Source: Syntrophorhabdaceae bacterium
GTDB taxonomy: Bacteria; Desulfobacterota; Syntrophorhabdia; Syntrophorhabdales; Syntrophorhabdaceae
Assembly (NCBI GenBank): GCA_026416315.1
Contig: JAOAFK010000181.1
Coordinates: 1-19,267 of the forward strand
Length of the DNA: 19,267 bases
Direction: 5' to 3'
Shown here: one piece after another, positions 1 through 6,570 of the stretch
How positions within the stretch are numbered: the stretch's first letter is position 1
Layout of the letters: each line of letters begins with the position of its first letter
Notes under the pieces: generated by a model
The model's database searches: none
The model's input: only the letters and a program-made list of their open reading frames with translations
Told to the model about the DNA's origin: nothing
Position numbers and translations under genes: made by a program

Positions 1-234
1 GATACCCTTCCTCCATATGAAATACTCGATGAGATTCTCAAGGCATACATTGAGGAAAATAAGAGCCTTTCCGATATAGTCTCCATGGGTATAGATGCCC
101 AAATCGCTGAAAAGGTGATAAGGATGGTGGATAATAGCGAATATAAGAGGAGGCAATCACCCCCAGGAGTCAAAATTACACCCATGGCATTTGGAAAAGA
201 CCGTAGGATGCCCATAACAAACAGATTCGGTTAG
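1..234 (+). CDS. nadE: NAD+ synthase, C-terminal end (partial)
   Basis: This is the 3' end of an open frame that enters from the left edge; 77 codons and a TAG stop are visible. The tail reads YKRRQSPPGVKITPMAFGK and then DRRMPITNRFG, the characteristic C-terminal signature of bacterial NAD+ synthase. The enzyme amidates nicotinic acid adenine dinucleotide to NAD+ in the cytoplasm using ATP and ammonia or glutamine. The N-terminal part, which would show whether a glutaminase domain is fused, is outside the window. The gene converges on the methyltransferase gene with only two bases between the two stop codons and no visible terminator hairpin between them. Recognition rests on the conserved C-terminal block and is secure for the family. 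Confidence 0.93.
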   Translation, partial: DTLPPYEILDEILKAYIEENKSLSDIVSMGIDAQIAEKVIRMVDNSEYKRRQSPPGVKITPMAFGKDRRMPITNRFG

Positions 235-236
235 TT

Positions 237-836
237 CTATTTTCTCAATATAGCCCATAACCCTCCATCTGATGTAACATCTGTTAAATCCTTTAATTTA
301 GGTGGTATTATCCTTTTTATGTCTTTCTCTGATGTGTCAATTTTACCTGCGAGGAGGTTTAATTCCTTAGACCTTTGACCAATTTTGTTTATTATTTCAT
401 AAGGGGTATATTTTCCGAAACCACCTCCCATCAAGGCAATGCCTCCTTTTTTCAACAAGCTATAAATCGTATAGAAGTCTAATCTGAATAAATGGGGGAA
501 GAAAAAGGCGCCCCTGAATATCACAAGGTCAAATGTATTATTTTTAAAACAGGACAGAGTTTCTGTTGATTCTATTACTGTGCATTTATCTTTTAAACCC
601 AAGACTACTGCCTCCTGTCTATAGAAGCTGCCCATTCCCTTTGGAAATGTGGTAATAATGAGTTCATCCCCGATTCCATCTTGTGCCAGCGAAAAGATAG
701 AACCACAAAAAGGACCGATTTCTATAATTACCCCATCCTTTCTTCTGTATAACTCTTTTATATAGTGAACAAAAAAAGGAAACACAGGTTTCCAGAGTGT
801 ATAAAGTTCTTTAAAAACAGAATGTGTTTCTGTCAT
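237..836 (-). CDS. SAM-dependent methyltransferase, class I
   Basis: A 199-residue protein with a class I methyltransferase fold. Motif I is VIIEIGPFCGS at residues 36-46 (SAM-binding loop). Residues 103-113 (DLVIFRGAFFF) fit the motif IV strand, and LLKKGGIALMGGG at 127-139 fits the motif V/VI region after which a gene like this makes its next strand. The substrate cannot be told. It is the last gene of a four-gene minus-strand operon: its ATG overlaps the symporter stop in an ATGA (833-836), which implies translational coupling. There is no strong Shine-Dalgarno of its own, in keeping with coupling. Confident for the fold, not for the target. Confidence 0.8.
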   Translation of the reverse strand: MTETHSVFKELYTLWKPVFPFFVHYIKELYRRKDGVIIEIGPFCGSIFSLAQDGIGDELIITTFPKGMGSFYRQEAVVLGLKDKCTVIESTETLSCFKNNTFDLVIFRGAFFFPHLFRLDFYTIYSLLKKGGIALMGGGFGKYTPYEIINKIGQRSKELNLLAGKIDTSEKDIKRIIPPKLKDLTDVTSDGGLWAILRK

Positions 837-2191
837 TCTTTAGTTCTTGATATAACCCCAAAAAACATCACAATTCCCATAAATAATGTGACAGGCCATA
901 TGGGATGTGTATATTTATAAAATCCTGTGATAAATGACACAATGAGTATAAAGGCAGTGCCCACAAGGCCTATTAAGGCGTAGATACTTTTTATGCCTTT
1001 AAAGATCCAGCCTGTAAAGACGATATAGACTATAGCACTTAAAAGCACTGCAATCCATGTTACTTCCCTTAAAATTTCCTTTACGAAAAATCCAAGTCCA
1101 AAAGAGATGGCACCGATCATAAGGGTTGTAATCCTTGATATAAATAACAGTCTCTTATCGCTATCAATATTAAATATGGGGGCAATATATCCTTTTACAG
1201 CAAGGGTCGTTGCGCCCATTAAAAAAGGAGAGCCAGAGCTCATTAGGGGTGCCCACATACTGATCAAAAAAAACACCGCTATATATGGAGGAACAGCATT
1301 GAGTAAAACAGGAAGGGCGGATAGAGATGGTATATGGGGAAATAGCTTATTTGCAGCAATGCCGCACAAAGCAGCCATCACAACCACAGGAATGGCAATG
1401 AGATTCCCTATTATTATCCCTTTTCTGCCTTCATTTAGCGTCCTTGCAGAGGATGCAGTGTTTATAACAGGCTGGGCAAGCACCCCGAGGGTAAAATTTA
1501 TATAAGCCCAGCTTAATGCGTAGATGACACCCAAGTCACCAAAGGGTTTTAAATAGAATGGATGACCTGCCATATAGGCGATTGCATCGGAGTGAAATAA
1601 TACATAGATACCACCCATAAATATACCCACAACTATGGCACAGATGTGGATGAGGTTTGTATAGGCAGTTGCTACAAATCCTCCGAGGGCATTATATAGG
1701 GTAAATACAATGGCTGTTATAAGCATACCTGATGTAAAAGAAAGTTGACCGTTGAGGATAACCGATAATATGGCACCACCCCCAACGATCTGCATGGTTA
1801 CAACCCATATGGAAAATACAAGTTGAAATATGCCAGCAAATCGGGCTGTTTTTCTGTCATAGAGGGTTCCTACCACATCGAGGATGGAATACGTCTTTTT
1901 ATCCTTTAAAATCCTCGGCAGAATAAAGGCGGTCCCGAACATGGCAACCCATATACCCACCTGAAACCATAGGGCACTAATCCCGTGGATATAGGCACCC
2001 TGCGCCATACCCACAATGGAAACGCCACCTATCCATGTGCCTGCAACAAGAACAGAGATGAAAGGAACAGATAACCCCCTTGATGCCACAAGATATGCCT
2101 CAGAGGATCTCGATTTCCTTGTTACATAAGCCCCTGTAAACCAGAGAAGGCAGATATAGATAAATATGGTAAAAAGATAAATACCCTGCAT
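833..2191 (-). CDS. Sodium:solute symporter (SSS family)
   Basis: A 452-residue polytopic inner-membrane protein with about 12-13 hydrophobic segments across its whole length. The N-terminal third has the SSS pattern: a DAYxxASRGL-like stretch (SEAYLVASRGLS, 30-41), then the glycine-rich TM2 region AGTWIGGVSIVGMAQGAY at 50-67, and a conserved LGGFVATAYTNL-like segment further on. Members couple Na+ entry to uptake of amino acids, carboxylates, vitamins or sugars; the substrate here cannot be assigned. The ATG immediately follows the crotonase stop codon (TAG then ATG, zero spacing) with AGGAG six bases upstream inside the crotonase gene. It sits between a crotonase and a methyltransferase, which hints at uptake of an organic acid that is then activated to a CoA ester, but this is only inference. 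Confidence 0.88.
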   Translation of the reverse strand: MQGIYLFTIFIYICLLWFTGAYVTRKSRSSEAYLVASRGLSVPFISVLVAGTWIGGVSIVGMAQGAYIHGISALWFQVGIWVAMFGTAFILPRILKDKKTYSILDVVGTLYDRKTARFAGIFQLVFSIWVVTMQIVGGGAILSVILNGQLSFTSGMLITAIVFTLYNALGGFVATAYTNLIHICAIVVGIFMGGIYVLFHSDAIAYMAGHPFYLKPFGDLGVIYALSWAYINFTLGVLAQPVINTASSARTLNEGRKGIIIGNLIAIPVVVMAALCGIAANKLFPHIPSLSALPVLLNAVPPYIAVFFLISMWAPLMSSGSPFLMGATTLAVKGYIAPIFNIDSDKRLLFISRITTLMIGAISFGLGFFVKEILREVTWIAVLLSAIVYIVFTGWIFKGIKSIYALIGLVGTAFILIVSFITGFYKYTHPIWPVTLFMGIVMFFGVISRTKE

Positions 2192-2947
2192 CTATTTTCT
2201 CCTAAAAAAACCCTCAATCCTCTCTTTGAATAAAGGTGCACCGGCAAGTTCAGATACATTTGTCTTTTCCATATCAAGATGTGCCTCAAGGTCAAAATAA
2301 CATGCATGATTTACAAGCTCCTTAAATCTCTTTATGGTTTCAAAAGGCAAGGATTTTAATTTTTTGATAAGGGATGTGATGGTCTCATCAAGGTCCTTTT
2401 CTTCGCATACGATGTTTACAAGCCCTAATTGCCTTGCCGTTTCCATATCCATATTTTCAGATAAAAGATATAGCTCATTAAACCTCTTTGCCCCTATCAA
2501 CCTCGGAATGGTTAAACTCCCCCCACCATCAGGAGTAAGCCCTATCCTTCTGTAGCCCATGTTCATTATGGAATTCTTTGTAGCAACAGTTAGATCGCAT
2601 GCCATCGCAAGGCCAAATCCTGCACCTACTGCCACACCCTCAATAATGGATACCACGATAGCATCCATCTTTCTTATCTTTTTTATGCTCCTGTGAAGTA
2701 TATCTGCCATGTCATCTATTCGTGAACCTGCATCCTCGCTATCTCTGAATTCAATGAGATCTCCACCAGCACAGAATGCGCCTTTTGCACCCCTTATTAA
2801 AACGATCTCTGCCTTGCTTTTCTCTGCCTTTTCTAAGGCTTTATACAATCCCACAAGCAAATCTGTATTCATGGCATTTTTTCTATCCGGTCTATTTAAC
2901 ATGATGGTGAATACGCCATCCTCCATAAAATCCATTACTTCTTGCAT
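2192..2947 (-). CDS. Crotonase-fold enzyme (enoyl-CoA hydratase/isomerase family)
   Basis: A 251-residue crotonase-superfamily protein that acts on CoA thioesters. The oxyanion-hole segments are visible: AFCAGGDL at 57-64 and GAGFGLAMACDL at 108-119. Aligned by eye to rat mitochondrial enoyl-CoA hydratase, both catalytic glutamates are absent: the first position is Gly112 and the second is Tyr132. Instead Asp140 stands in LTPDGGG (137-143), where PaaG-type and other enoyl-CoA isomerases carry their acidic residue. The protein is therefore more likely an isomerase or another crotonase activity than a hydratase. The start is supported by AGGAGG just upstream of ATG at 2947. It is second in an operon, 39 bp after the MBL hydrolase and directly abutting the symporter gene. 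Confidence 0.88.
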   Translation of the reverse strand: MQEVMDFMEDGVFTIMLNRPDRKNAMNTDLLVGLYKALEKAEKSKAEIVLIRGAKGAFCAGGDLIEFRDSEDAGSRIDDMADILHRSIKKIRKMDAIVVSIIEGVAVGAGFGLAMACDLTVATKNSIMNMGYRRIGLTPDGGGSLTIPRLIGAKRFNELYLLSENMDMETARQLGLVNIVCEEKDLDETITSLIKKLKSLPFETIKRFKELVNHACYFDLEAHLDMEKTNVSELAGAPLFKERIEGFFRRK

Positions 2948-2986
2948 AACTCCTCCTTGGTGACTTTTTTTATCATTATAAGATTT

Positions 2987-3841
2987 CTACTCAAGCTCGA
3001 AAACTTTACCAACAGAGGCATAAAAGGCATTTAAGCCCAATTTTTCTTTAAGGATAAAACTCGCCTCTATGCCTGTGCAATGTGAAAAACCTATTCTATC
3101 TATCTTAAAGTCTTTTAAGGCCTCAAGGGATCTTCTAAACTGATTTTCACCCACAAGACCCAGATGTGTGCCTCCTAAAACAGCATAAAATCTATCAACA
3201 TTTAATTTTTTTGCAATGAAATTTAGGGTATTTATTATACCTGCATGGGCACATCCTAAAAGCACAACCATACCTTTTACCGTAGAAAACACAAGGGCCT
3301 GGTCATCGAGGAGGGGGTCTTTGATGAAATTATTTCCGGACTTTACACATAGCCTTTCATCTCCCACTTCAAAATCGTTTGTTCTTGGAATCTCACCTGT
3401 TAGATACACGCCTTTTTCAATCTCCTGGAATACCTTTGAAAACTTAAATCTCGCCCCGTTTTCTTCAAGAAAAAGCTGTCTTTGAGGTATCCCTATGAAT
3501 TTTTTTTCTATTTTATTTTTATCCTTTGTTACAGAATATTTTTCATCGAAAACTGATGGGTGACAGAAAACATCTATTTCACCTACCCTTGAGAGCACTT
3601 GAGGAAGCCCCCCTGTGTGGTCATAGTGACCATGACTTAATATGACCTTTTTTATTTTTTTTAAGTCTTTCTTAAAAGTATCTGCATTCTGCAGGATTCC
3701 TATTCCGGAGCCTGTATCAAACAGATAATCACCATAATCTGTTTCTATGTAAACTGCGAATCCGTGTTCACCTATGCCTACAAGACTCGCTATGACATTC
3801 TCGCATAAAATTGTCAATCTCAAATCTTTGATAGTACCCAT
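2987..3841 (-). CDS. MBL-fold metallohydrolase (COG1237 type)
   Basis: A 284-residue metallo-beta-lactamase fold protein. The metal motif SHGHYDHTGG spans residues 69-78 (H70, H72, D74, H75), followed by GCAHAG with H199 and SHCTG with H254, in the order expected of a dinuclear metal site. The N-terminal pattern (CENVIAS, EHGFAVYIETD, LFDTGSG) fits the COG1237 group, whose archaeal members include the ribofuranosylaminobenzene phosphate synthase of methanopterin synthesis; most bacterial members are of unknown substrate. ATG at 3841 is preceded by AGGAGGT at a five-base spacing. It is the first gene of the operon with crotonase, symporter and methyltransferase, and is divergent from the DUF169 gene. 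The function is hydrolytic or related chemistry; the substrate is unknown. Confidence 0.87.
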   Translation of the reverse strand: MGTIKDLRLTILCENVIASLVGIGEHGFAVYIETDYGDYLFDTGSGIGILQNADTFKKDLKKIKKVILSHGHYDHTGGLPQVLSRVGEIDVFCHPSVFDEKYSVTKDKNKIEKKFIGIPQRQLFLEENGARFKFSKVFQEIEKGVYLTGEIPRTNDFEVGDERLCVKSGNNFIKDPLLDDQALVFSTVKGMVVLLGCAHAGIINTLNFIAKKLNVDRFYAVLGGTHLGLVGENQFRRSLEALKDFKIDRIGFSHCTGIEASFILKEKLGLNAFYASVGKVFELE

Positions 3842-3909
3842 ACCCTACCTCCTGGTGTTATCAATTTTAATGTTTAAATATTTGAAGGGAATTTTCAATG
3901 AAAAAATGC

Positions 3910-3915
3910 TAAAAT
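3910..3915 (+). promoter_or_regulatory. Possible extended -10 for the DUF169 gene
   Basis: TAAAAT preceded by TG and one base (TGC) forms an extended -10 element about 30 bases before the DUF169 start. No -35 box is recognisable at the usual distance, which an extended -10 can tolerate. The element is weak on its own in AT-rich sequence. Confidence 0.35.
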
Positions 3916-3933
3916 TTTGTTCATCTGAAAGAA

Positions 3934-3939
3934 AGGAGG
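3934..3939 (+). promoter_or_regulatory. Shine-Dalgarno that sets the DUF169 start
   Basis: AGGAGG lies five bases before ATG at 3945. The open frame continues upstream through the divergent promoter region into the opposite gene, so this site decides the true start; the upstream in-frame extension does not resemble the family. Confidence 0.85.
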
Positions 3940-3944
3940 AGGGT

Positions 3945-4718
3945 ATGGATCTTGAACTAAAAGAAAAATTTATCTCTCTATGGGCAAAATATTTTAATGG
4001 CGCCACATTACCCATTACATTTTTCTATACAGATAAAACCCATGGAGCGCAGAAGGTAAAACCACCCAAAACAGGCCATAGGTGTGTCCTTGCCGATATA
4101 TTTAGAGCAACAAAAGGAAAAGCAATTCTATTTGACGAAAGTTCTTTCGGTTGCTTCGGCGGGAAAAGATATTTAGGTTATGGAGATGGTTTTATGCCTG
4201 ATTTTGAATATTTCCTTTCATACGGGATACCAGGAAAGCTTGAAGGTGAACGTTATAAAAAGACCCCCGAGCTTGTTAAGGCCTATATGAATCATGTTCC
4301 ATCCTTTAAGGCACCATTAAAAAATATAGTGTTCAAGAGATGGGATATGCTCCAAGGCGATGATGAACCTGAAGTGATGATATTCTTTGGTCAACCGGAT
4401 ATAATATCCGGACTATTTACACTGACAAATTTTGATAGAGAGGATTTAAATGGGGTTATTGCGCCTTTTGGAGCAGGCTGTGCTACAATTGTTCTATATC
4501 CATATTTAGAAAAAAATTCTCAAAATCCAAGGGCCATTATGGGTATGTTTGATGTCTCGGCAAGACCCTGTATCTCATCCGATATGTTCAGTTTTGCAGT
4601 ACCTATGAGGAGATTTAAAGAGATCATAGATAATATGGAGGAAAGTTTTCTTGTAACACAAAGCTGGTCAAAAGTAAAAAAGAGAATTAAGAACGAGCTA
4701 AAAAAACCCAAAACATGA
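3945..4718 (+). CDS. DUF169 family protein
   Basis: A 257-residue protein recognised as DUF169. Typical features are the opening LWAKYFNGATLPITFFY, then a Cys-containing stretch HRCVLADIFRA, the glycine- and Cys-rich SSFGCFGGKRYLGYGDG, a central KAPLKNIVFKRW followed by EVMIFFGQPDIISGLFTLTN, and the GAGCATIVLYP block with RAIMGMFDVSARPC near the C-terminus. The family is widespread in anaerobic bacteria and archaea and has no established biochemical role; the conserved cysteines suggest metal or cofactor binding, which is inference. The start at 3945 follows a strong AGGAGG. The gene end overlaps the next gene by four bases (ATGA, 4715-4718), so the two are translationally coupled. No membrane segment or signal peptide is apparent. 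Confidence 0.85.
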   Translation: MDLELKEKFISLWAKYFNGATLPITFFYTDKTHGAQKVKPPKTGHRCVLADIFRATKGKAILFDESSFGCFGGKRYLGYGDGFMPDFEYFLSYGIPGKLEGERYKKTPELVKAYMNHVPSFKAPLKNIVFKRWDMLQGDDEPEVMIFFGQPDIISGLFTLTNFDREDLNGVIAPFGAGCATIVLYPYLEKNSQNPRAIMGMFDVSARPCISSDMFSFAVPMRRFKEIIDNMEESFLVTQSWSKVKKRIKNELKKPKT

Positions 4719-5212
4719 AAGCGGCAATTGATGTCTATTATGAAGAAGATAGATCCATTGGAGTATGCATAATCTTTAATGATTGGAAAGATAGCACACC
4801 ATATGATGTGAAAAGGGTAGTGCTTCCCCCTGCGAGAGATTACTTTCCCGGCAAATTCTACAGGAGGGAATTGCCATGCATTTTATCACTCCTTGAAACG
4901 ATAGATTATCCATTTGAGATAATCATAATAGATGGTTATGTGCATCTAAAAAGGGGGAAAGGTCTCGGCACATATCTTTTTGAATCGCTACCCTATCCTT
5001 CCTCAATCATAGGTGTTGCTAAAAACCCTTTAAAGATTGCCGATAAATTTATGGCTATTAAAAGAGGTAATAGCAATAGACCCCTATTTATTTCTTCCAT
5101 TGGCTGTTCCCTTGAATATGCTGCAGAATCCATCATTTCAATGCATGGTAAGTATAGAATACCGACCCTTTTAAAAATGGCGGATAGCCTGACAAGGACT
5201 ATGCTAAAGTGA
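4715..5212 (+). CDS. Endonuclease V-like protein, minimal form
   Basis: A 165-residue protein with the core of endonuclease V, the enzyme that cuts one base 3' of deoxyinosine in DNA (or inosine in RNA in some organisms). Conserved positions can be aligned by eye with E. coli Nfi: Asp6 in AAIDVYY (first metal ligand), the DYFPGKFYRRE block at 42-52 with Glu52 (Nfi E89 position and the wedge PYIP-like segment), IIIDG with Asp73 (D110 position), and IGVAKNPL at 99-106. It is about 55 residues shorter than typical Nfi: the chain starts directly at the first core strand, and the linker between Asp73 and IGVAK is altered. It overlaps the DUF169 gene by ATGA. Enzymatic activity is plausible because the acidic triad is kept, but the substrate may differ. 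Confidence 0.75.
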   Translation: MKAAIDVYYEEDRSIGVCIIFNDWKDSTPYDVKRVVLPPARDYFPGKFYRRELPCILSLLETIDYPFEIIIIDGYVHLKRGKGLGTYLFESLPYPSSIIGVAKNPLKIADKFMAIKRGNSNRPLFISSIGCSLEYAAESIISMHGKYRIPTLLKMADSLTRTMLK

Positions 5213-5258
5213 GTCATAATCTCTGAATGAGGATCTATTATAATTCAGGTTAAAGCTC

Positions 5259-5288
5259 TTGACTACTTATAATATTGGGCATTATATT
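5259..5288 (+). promoter_or_regulatory. Sigma-70-type promoter for the FmdB-type gene
   Basis: TTGACT at 5259-5264 and TATATT at 5283-5288 are separated by 18 bases, 5 of 6 matches to each consensus hexamer. The predicted start near 5295 leaves a leader of about 25 bases carrying GGAGG before the ATG at 5320. Confidence 0.6.
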
Positions 5289-5319
5289 TTTAATATAAAA
5301 ATTTTCTGGAGGTTTAGCT

Positions 5320-5625
5320 ATGCCTATCTACGAATACCAATGTGAATCCTGCGGTAAATACTTTGAAATCTTTCAAAAAATCACAGACCCTCCATTAACA
5401 GAATGTAAATTTTGTAAAGGCAAGCTTAACAAACTCATCTCCAACTGCGCGTTCCATCTAAAGGGAACCGGCTGGTATGTAACAGACTATAAAAGGCCCA
5501 TTGACGCTGTTGGGAAGCAGGCAAAACCTTCTAATGGAAACGGCACACAGGAAAAGTCAGCCTCAGAAAAATTTACATCCTCAGAGTCAAAATCCAGTTC
5601 TGACACAAAGACAACAGAAACATAA
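5320..5625 (+). CDS. FmdB family zinc-ribbon protein
   Basis: A 101-residue protein beginning MPIYEYQCESCG, the diagnostic start of the FmdB/CxxC_CxxC_SSSS family. Four cysteines, C8-C11 and C29-C32, form a zinc ribbon; the middle ends at GTGWYVTDYKR, also usual for the family. The last third (about 65-101) is a hydrophilic low-complexity tail rich in Ser, Thr, Glu and Lys. The family was named from a putative regulator near formamidase and formylmethanofuran dehydrogenase genes, but its function is not established; zinc binding is the secure part. GGAGG precedes the ATG. It has its own promoter and is followed after 17 bases by a 51-residue gene, the pair ending at a strong terminator. Confidence 0.9.
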   Translation: MPIYEYQCESCGKYFEIFQKITDPPLTECKFCKGKLNKLISNCAFHLKGTGWYVTDYKRPIDAVGKQAKPSNGNGTQEKSASEKFTSSESKSSSDTKTTET

Positions 5626-5642
5626 TCTATAAGGAGAGACAC

Positions 5643-5798
5643 ATGAATGTAGGTGATAAGGTAAAATTTCCATTTGCAAAAAAAGAGATGGAAGGAATTG
5701 TGGAGAAGATTTGCGAAAAGACAGTATACATCAGGGCAGATTTTCCAAAACACAAAGGAAAGCTCATAAAGAGAAAATTAAAAGATATAAAATCATAA
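5643..5798 (+). CDS. Small basic protein of 51 residues, SH3/KOW-like
   Basis: A short open frame that reads MNVGDKVKFPFAKKEMEG and ends KRKLKDIKS before TAA. It follows AAGGAG with a good spacing, lies 17 bases after the FmdB-type stop and just ahead of a strong terminator, so it is very likely translated. The pattern, a GDKVKF strand, a turn, EGIVEKI, then KTVYIRADF, alternates hydrophobic residues like a small beta-barrel of the KOW/SH3 type, which often binds nucleic acid or protein; there are about 15 Lys/Arg residues. I do not recognise a named family. The role is unknown; co-transcription with the zinc-ribbon protein is the only context. Confidence 0.72.
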   Translation: MNVGDKVKFPFAKKEMEGIVEKICEKTVYIRADFPKHKGKLIKRKLKDIKS

Positions 5799-5826
5799 GA
5801 CCATCTAATCAATAGTTTTATTTATG

Positions 5827-5857
5827 GTCGCAGGATTTTCCCTGCGACTATTTTTTT
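5827..5857 (+). terminator. Rho-independent terminator after the FmdB operon
   Basis: GTCGCAGG (5827-5834) pairs perfectly with CCTGCGAC (5841-5848) around a six-base loop, followed by TA and seven Ts. It lies 28 bases after the small gene and 7 bases before the end of the convergent QueG-like gene, so the hairpin may also help stop transcription from the other strand, though that side lacks a clean U-run. Confidence 0.88.
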
Positions 5858-5864
5858 GAAACAT

Positions 5865-6548
5865 CTATCTTTTTCCACTACATGCCTTGATGCATAAACC
5901 ACATATATGATGACCGAGATTCCTTTTGTTTTTAAATGTATTTAACATATCAAAGCAACGGATATGGTCAAATCTTTCAGGGTCTTCGCTTATTGCACCA
6001 ACAGGACACACACCTACGCAAGCAAGACAGTTGCCACAGGAAAAGGAGGATGAACCTTCATGGCCTTCATTGAAGGCAATTAAAGGCATATCAGTCAGTA
6101 CTGTGTTATATCTCACCTGGGCACCATAAACATTGTGTATGAGAAGGTTGTTCCTTCCAATCCATCCAATGCCAGAAATCACGCCGATCTTTTTATGGGA
6201 AATATGTGCCTTTTGATGTTTCCAGTCCACCAATTGTGAGGCAGCAAAAGGCAATGCATTAAAGCCTGCCTTTTCAATTTTTCTCGATAAAAGATATGCA
6301 ATCATATCGAGTCTGTAGTTTAATTGCCTGTAATGATGTAGATAAAGTAAAGTTGGTCCATCTTCTAATGTATCCATTACGGCCTTACTTAAAACAAGGC
6401 CAAAAGAGATGGCATAAGGCAATCTCTTTTTTATTGAATTATCAAGCTGTACAAGGTCTAAATCGTATCTTGACATATCACCTATGCCAAACACATCGGC
6501 ATCAAATTCTTCCAACCACTTTCCTACAAGTTGATTGTTCTCTTCCAC
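5865..6548 (-). CDS. QueG-like 4Fe-4S protein (short, no HEAT domain)
   Basis: A 227-residue protein related to epoxyqueuosine reductase and similar double-cluster ferredoxin-like proteins. Cys171, 174, 177 and 181 (CGNCLACVGVCP) plus Cys198, 216, 219 and 223 (CGLCIKACSG) can bind two 4Fe-4S clusters. Upstream blocks such as RLPYAISFGLVL (42-53), HHYRQLNYRLD (71-81) and GVISGIGWIGRNNLLI (122-137) match the QueG/corrinoid-binding domain layout. QueG itself is usually above 300 residues and has a HEAT-like C-terminal region, which is missing here, so this may be a paralogue with another substrate. It starts at GTG (6548), decided by AAGGAGAG close upstream; it follows mnmG by 22 bp and is probably co-transcribed with it. 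Confidence 0.8.
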   Translation of the reverse strand: MEENNQLVGKWLEEFDADVFGIGDMSRYDLDLVQLDNSIKKRLPYAISFGLVLSKAVMDTLEDGPTLLYLHHYRQLNYRLDMIAYLLSRKIEKAGFNALPFAASQLVDWKHQKAHISHKKIGVISGIGWIGRNNLLIHNVYGAQVRYNTVLTDMPLIAFNEGHEGSSSFSCGNCLACVGVCPVGAISEDPERFDHIRCFDMLNTFKNKRNLGHHICGLCIKACSGKR

Positions 6549-6570
6549 AATCTCTCCTTGATGCCTTAAA

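Noticed and set aside
1107..1505. 132-residue plus-strand open frame
   Set aside because: It is antisense to the symporter gene, has no ribosome site and its composition mirrors membrane-protein codons; a shadow frame.
3774..3944. Upstream extension of the DUF169 frame
   Set aside because: It runs through the divergent promoter region into the opposite gene, and a strong AGGAGG in front of ATG 3945 fixes the start.
5221..5250. Inverted repeat CTGAAT/ATTCAG after the endonuclease V-like gene
   Set aside because: Six-base stem with a 14-base loop and no T-run; too weak for a terminator call.
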